This document shows positions 4,600-7,025 of a stretch of 7,025 nt of DNA, in pieces. The notes under the pieces were generated by a model, which had not been told where the DNA came from, ran no database searches, and saw only the letters and a list, made by a program, of their open reading frames with translations. Within the stretch, counting starts at the first letter, position 1, and the number at the start of each line of letters is the position of its first letter. A program made the position numbers and the translations under genes. The stretch comes from an uncultured Collinsella sp. (lineage in GTDB: Bacteria > Actinomycetota > Coriobacteriia > Coriobacteriales > Coriobacteriaceae): positions 1 to 7,025 of the forward strand of contig UQUX01000093.1 of NCBI GenBank assembly GCA_900544425.1, given 5' to 3'.

Positions 4600-6970
4600 C
4601 GACAACGCGCTGGTGGTGGCGCTCGATACTTCGACCGACATGCTTGCCTGCGCGGCAAGCCGGATTGATGGGCAGACGGGCGAGACGAAGCTCGTGAGTG
4701 GCGACCACATGTGTCGCCGTCACGCCAACGTTGAGCTCGTGAATACCGTTGATGGCGTGCTGGCTCAAGCCGGTCTGGATCGCAGCGATGTTGGTTGCTA
4801 CGTGGTCGGCCGCGGCCCGGGGTCGTTTACGGGTGTGCGCATCGGCATCTCCACTGCCAAGGGCCTCGCGCGCGGTGCCAATGTTCCGCTGCTGGGCGTG
4901 TCGACGCTCGACGCTTGCGCTTGGACGGCGTGGAAGGCTGGCGTGCGCGGCAAGCTTGGCATCTTGGCCGATGCTATGCGCGGTGAGGTATATCCGGCGC
5001 TGTATATGCTGGTCGATGAGGGTCCCGAGCGTCAATTTGAGCGCGAACACGTGGTCAAGGCCGCCGTGGCGCTCGATGAGTGGCGCCAAGCAGCGGACTG
5101 GGACCAGGTTCAGCTGACCGGTGACGGTCTCGTGCGCTATGGCAAGCTGCTGGGTGAGGACGAGACCGCCCGCTGCGTGGAGCGCGACCTGTGGTGGCCT
5201 TCGGGCGAGGGCTTGCTGCTCGCGCACGCTGCGGGTGACGGCGATCCGGCTCGCGTCCTGCCGATTTACACGCGCCTTTCTGATGCCGAGGAAAACGAGC
5301 GCAAGCGTCTTGGTCTTGCCGAGAGTGCGCAGAGCGAAATTACGGGCGTTGCCGATGAGCTCGCCGGTCGTCATCTGCAGTTCCGTCCCATGGGCGCGGC
5401 GGATGCCGAGGGCGCGAGCGCGCTAGAGGCTGCCTGCTTTGAAGGTGCCGGACACAAGGCGTGGACGCCGGGCATGTTCCTGTCCGAACTGGGCGAGGAC
5501 GTCGCTGCGCCGCGTAGTTGGTGGGTGGCACACGACGACGGCAAGCTGCTGGGCCTTGCCGGCGGTATGGTCGTGGACGGTGATGTGCAGATTCTGGATG
5601 TCGCCGTCGACCCGGCACATCGCCGCGAGGGCATTGCCCGCAAGCTGCTGTCGCACGTGAGCTATGATGCCCAGATGCTCGGCTGCACCACGGCTTCGCT
5701 CGAGGTCGAGGACGGTAACGAGGGGGCGATCGCGCTTTATAACGCTCTGGGCTTTACCGAGGCTGGCCGTCGCCGCGGCTACTACGGTGTCGGCAAGGAT
5801 GCCATCGTCATGACGGCGCCGCTGCCCCTGGTGCTTCCGGTCGACAATGCTTCGCCCGAGCCGACGGCGGCAGAGCAGCGCGTATGGCCGCTGCCTGCGC
5901 CTGGGCGCTCCGAGGGGGAGCGTGCCGAAATTGAGCGCCGCCGCCTAGTGCTCGCTATCGAGAGTTCCTGCGACGAGACGGCCGTGGCGATTATCGATGC
6001 GGATGGCAATATGCTGGCCAACCAGGTGTCGACACAGATTGATTTTCATGCCCGCTTTGGCGGCGTGGTGCCCGAGATCGCCTCGCGCAAACACGTTGAG
6101 GTGATTGTGAGTGTCGTGGATGCGGCGCTCGAGGATGCCGCAGCATCGCTTGGTCTTGAGGGTGGAGCCATTGCCCCCAGCGAGCTTGCCGCCGTGGGCG
6201 TGACACAGGGTCCGGGCCTGGTGGGCGCCCTCGTGGTGGGCGTTGCCTTTGCCAAAGGCTTTGCCTACGCTGCCGGTAAGCCGCTCGTATGCGTCAACCA
6301 TCTGGAGGGGCACCTGTTTGCCAACCTGCTGGCGCAACCCGACCTCAAACCGCCGTTTATCTTTACGCTTGTCTCGGGTGGGCACACCATGCTCGTGCAC
6401 GTGAAGGCGTGGGGCGACTACGAGGTGCTCGGTGAGACGCTCGACGATGCTGTGGGCGAGGCCTTCGACAAGGTGGCCAAGGCGTTGGGCCTGGGCTATC
6501 CCGGTGGCCCCATCATTTCCAAGCTGGCCGAGACAGGCAATCCCCGCGCGATTGATTTCCCCCGTGCGCTCAACAGCAGGGGAGACTATCGTTTCTCGCT
6601 TTCGGGCCTTAAAACGGCCGTGACGCTCTACATCGAGCAGGAGACCAAGGCCGGGCGCACGATTCACCTGCCCGATCTGGCAGCTTCGTTTGAGGCAGCT
6701 GTCTTTGACGTGCAGTACAAGAAGGCCAAAAACGCATTGCACGCTACCGGATGTAAGGAATACTGCATCGGCGGCGGCGTCTCGGCCAACCCGCATCTGC
6801 GCGAGATGATGATCAAGAAGCTTGGACGTCAGGGGATTCGCGTAACGGTGCCGCCCTTGTCTGCCTGCACCGATAACGCCGCCATGATCGCGGAGGTCGC
6901 CCGCCGTAAATTCGACCGAGGCGAAATCTCGCCGTTCGACGTCGACGCCGATCCAAACATGACGCTGTAG
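4586..6970 (+). CDS. tsaB-rimI-tsaD: Triple fusion TsaB - RimI - TsaD (t6A tRNA modification plus ribosomal S18 N-acetyltransferase)
   Basis: One 794-residue frame holds three normally separate proteins. TsaB (about 1-235, bases 4586-5290) has LDTST (13-17) and GPGSFTGVRIG (77-87). A charged linker (about 236-262) leads to a GNAT domain like RimI (264-412, bases 5375-5821), with the acetyl-CoA loop HRREGIA (345-351), LEVEDGN (372-378) and ALYNALGF (383-390). Glu373 and Tyr385 keep the 12-residue spacing of the E. coli RimI catalytic pair Glu103/Tyr115. A Pro/Glu/Arg-rich linker (413-452) joins TsaD (453-794, bases 5942-6967). TsaD has IESSCDETA (458-466), FGGVVPEIASRKH (491-503), QGPGLVGAL (541-549), the metal motif HLEGH (572-576), SGGHT (597-601), GGGVSAN (729-735) and CTDNAAMIA (761-769, Asp763). 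TsaB-TsaD with TsaE transfers threonylcarbamoyl to tRNA A37; RimI acetylates the S18 N terminus. All three parts are full length with no visible lesion. RimI assignment versus a generic GNAT rests on motif and context. Confidence 0.93.
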   Translation: MSLHNDNALVVALDTSTDMLACAASRIDGQTGETKLVSGDHMCRRHANVELVNTVDGVLAQAGLDRSDVGCYVVGRGPGSFTGVRIGISTAKGLARGANVPLLGVSTLDACAWTAWKAGVRGKLGILADAMRGEVYPALYMLVDEGPERQFEREHVVKAAVALDEWRQAADWDQVQLTGDGLVRYGKLLGEDETARCVERDLWWPSGEGLLLAHAAGDGDPARVLPIYTRLSDAEENERKRLGLAESAQSEITGVADELAGRHLQFRPMGAADAEGASALEAACFEGAGHKAWTPGMFLSELGEDVAAPRSWWVAHDDGKLLGLAGGMVVDGDVQILDVAVDPAHRREGIARKLLSHVSYDAQMLGCTTASLEVEDGNEGAIALYNALGFTEAGRRRGYYGVGKDAIVMTAPLPLVLPVDNASPEPTAAEQRVWPLPAPGRSEGERAEIERRRLVLAIESSCDETAVAIIDADGNMLANQVSTQIDFHARFGGVVPEIASRKHVEVIVSVVDAALEDAAASLGLEGGAIAPSELAAVGVTQGPGLVGALVVGVAFAKGFAYAAGKPLVCVNHLEGHLFANLLAQPDLKPPFIFTLVSGGHTMLVHVKAWGDYEVLGETLDDAVGEAFDKVAKALGLGYPGGPIISKLAETGNPRAIDFPRALNSRGDYRFSLSGLKTAVTLYIEQETKAGRTIHLPDLAASFEAAVFDVQYKKAKNALHATGCKEYCIGGGVSANPHLREMMIKKLGRQGIRVTVPPLSACTDNAAMIAEVARRKFDRGEISPFDVDADPNMTL

Positions 6971-6989
6971 CTGGTACGGCGCGGTCCCC

Positions 6990-7010
6990 GGCGCTGCCCG
7001 GGCGCCAGCG
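6990..7010 (+). repeat. GC-rich inverted repeat after the fusion gene
   Basis: GGCGC (6990-6994) can pair with GCGCC (7002-7006). Alternatively CGCTG (6992-6996) can pair with CAGCG (7006-7010). The two stems exclude each other. No T run follows (the sequence continues GCCGCATATGAACTT), so it is not a standard intrinsic terminator. In such GC-rich sequence it may be chance. The 55 bases after the last stop hold no gene I can support. Confidence 0.3.
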
Positions 7011-7025
7011 GCCGCATATGAACTT

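Larger units (their letters stand above)
147..6970 (+). other. Predicted six-gene operon
   Basis: All six genes read the same way. The junctions are 0 bases (acpS/nnr), 2 (nnr/alr), 8 (alr/UDG), 12 (UDG/tsaE) and a 14-base overlap (tsaE/tsaB-rimI-tsaD). No hairpin-plus-T-tract terminator is visible between them. An intrinsic terminator lies upstream and candidate promoters lie at 52-117. A single transcript is therefore inferred. The operon may run past the window, because no intrinsic terminator follows the last gene within the 55 bases that can be seen. Confidence 0.8.

Noticed and set aside
4484..6796. Long open frames on the minus strand (4484-5374 of 296 codons and 5945-6796 of 283 codons) opposite tsaB and tsaD
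   Set aside because: They lie fully antisense to a frame with unmistakable TsaB/RimI/TsaD motifs. Their translations show no recognisable domain, and GC-rich coding sequence often leaves such open antisense frames.
7018..7025. ATG at 7018 as the start of a downstream gene
   Set aside because: Only eight bases are visible, and no Shine-Dalgarno sequence precedes it. A downstream gene such as groES would fit known actinobacterial gene order but cannot be supported from this window.
1..7025. Mobile elements, CRISPR repeats, toxin-antitoxin or defence genes
   Set aside because: None seen. Nearly the whole window is accounted for by six recognisable housekeeping genes, with no repeats, transposase or integrase motifs.

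Overview
This window carries one tightly packed, single-direction gene cluster on the + strand that looks like a housekeeping operon from a moderately GC-rich actinobacterium. My best guess is a Coriobacteriia member of the Collinsella type. That rests on the protein sequences, the gene order and the GC content; no search was run. The order acpS, nnrE/nnrD, alr, tsaE, tsaB, rimI, tsaD resembles the arrangement known from many Gram-positive bacteria. Two local twists stand out: a family 4 uracil-DNA glycosylase gene lies between alr and tsaE, and tsaB, rimI and tsaD are fused into one reading frame.

Layout. Bases 1-40 hold a strong intrinsic terminator that closes an unseen upstream + strand gene. 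Bases 41-134 are a short promoter region with two tandem sigma70-like candidates. Six coding sequences then follow: acpS (147-686), nnrE-nnrD (687-2303), alr (2306-3451), the uracil-DNA glycosylase (3460-4080), tsaE (4093-4599) and tsaB-rimI-tsaD (4586-6970). The junctions are 0, 2, 8 and 12 bases, then a 14-base overlap, and I see no internal terminator, so one polycistronic mRNA with coupled translation is likely. The last 55 bases contain a GC-rich inverted repeat without a T tract and no supportable gene.

How the genes fit together. AcpS activates acyl carrier protein for lipid synthesis. NnrE/NnrD repairs hydrated NAD(P)H. Alr supplies D-alanine for peptidoglycan. The glycosylase removes uracil from DNA. 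TsaE, TsaB and TsaD form the machinery that transfers threonylcarbamoyl to A37 of ANN-decoding tRNAs, and RimI acetylates the N terminus of ribosomal protein S18. The tsaC/tsaB2-type gene that makes threonylcarbamoyl-AMP is not in the window. The cluster is growth-related housekeeping rather than defence or mobile DNA. I found no tRNA, rRNA, CRISPR, insertion sequence or phage gene.

The points most worth a second look are the TsaB-RimI-TsaD triple fusion, an alanine racemase with Ala where the carbamylated lysine normally sits, an AcpS with a charged extension of about 50 residues, and the glycosylase embedded in the operon. I did not find convincing evidence of a wholly new biological system.
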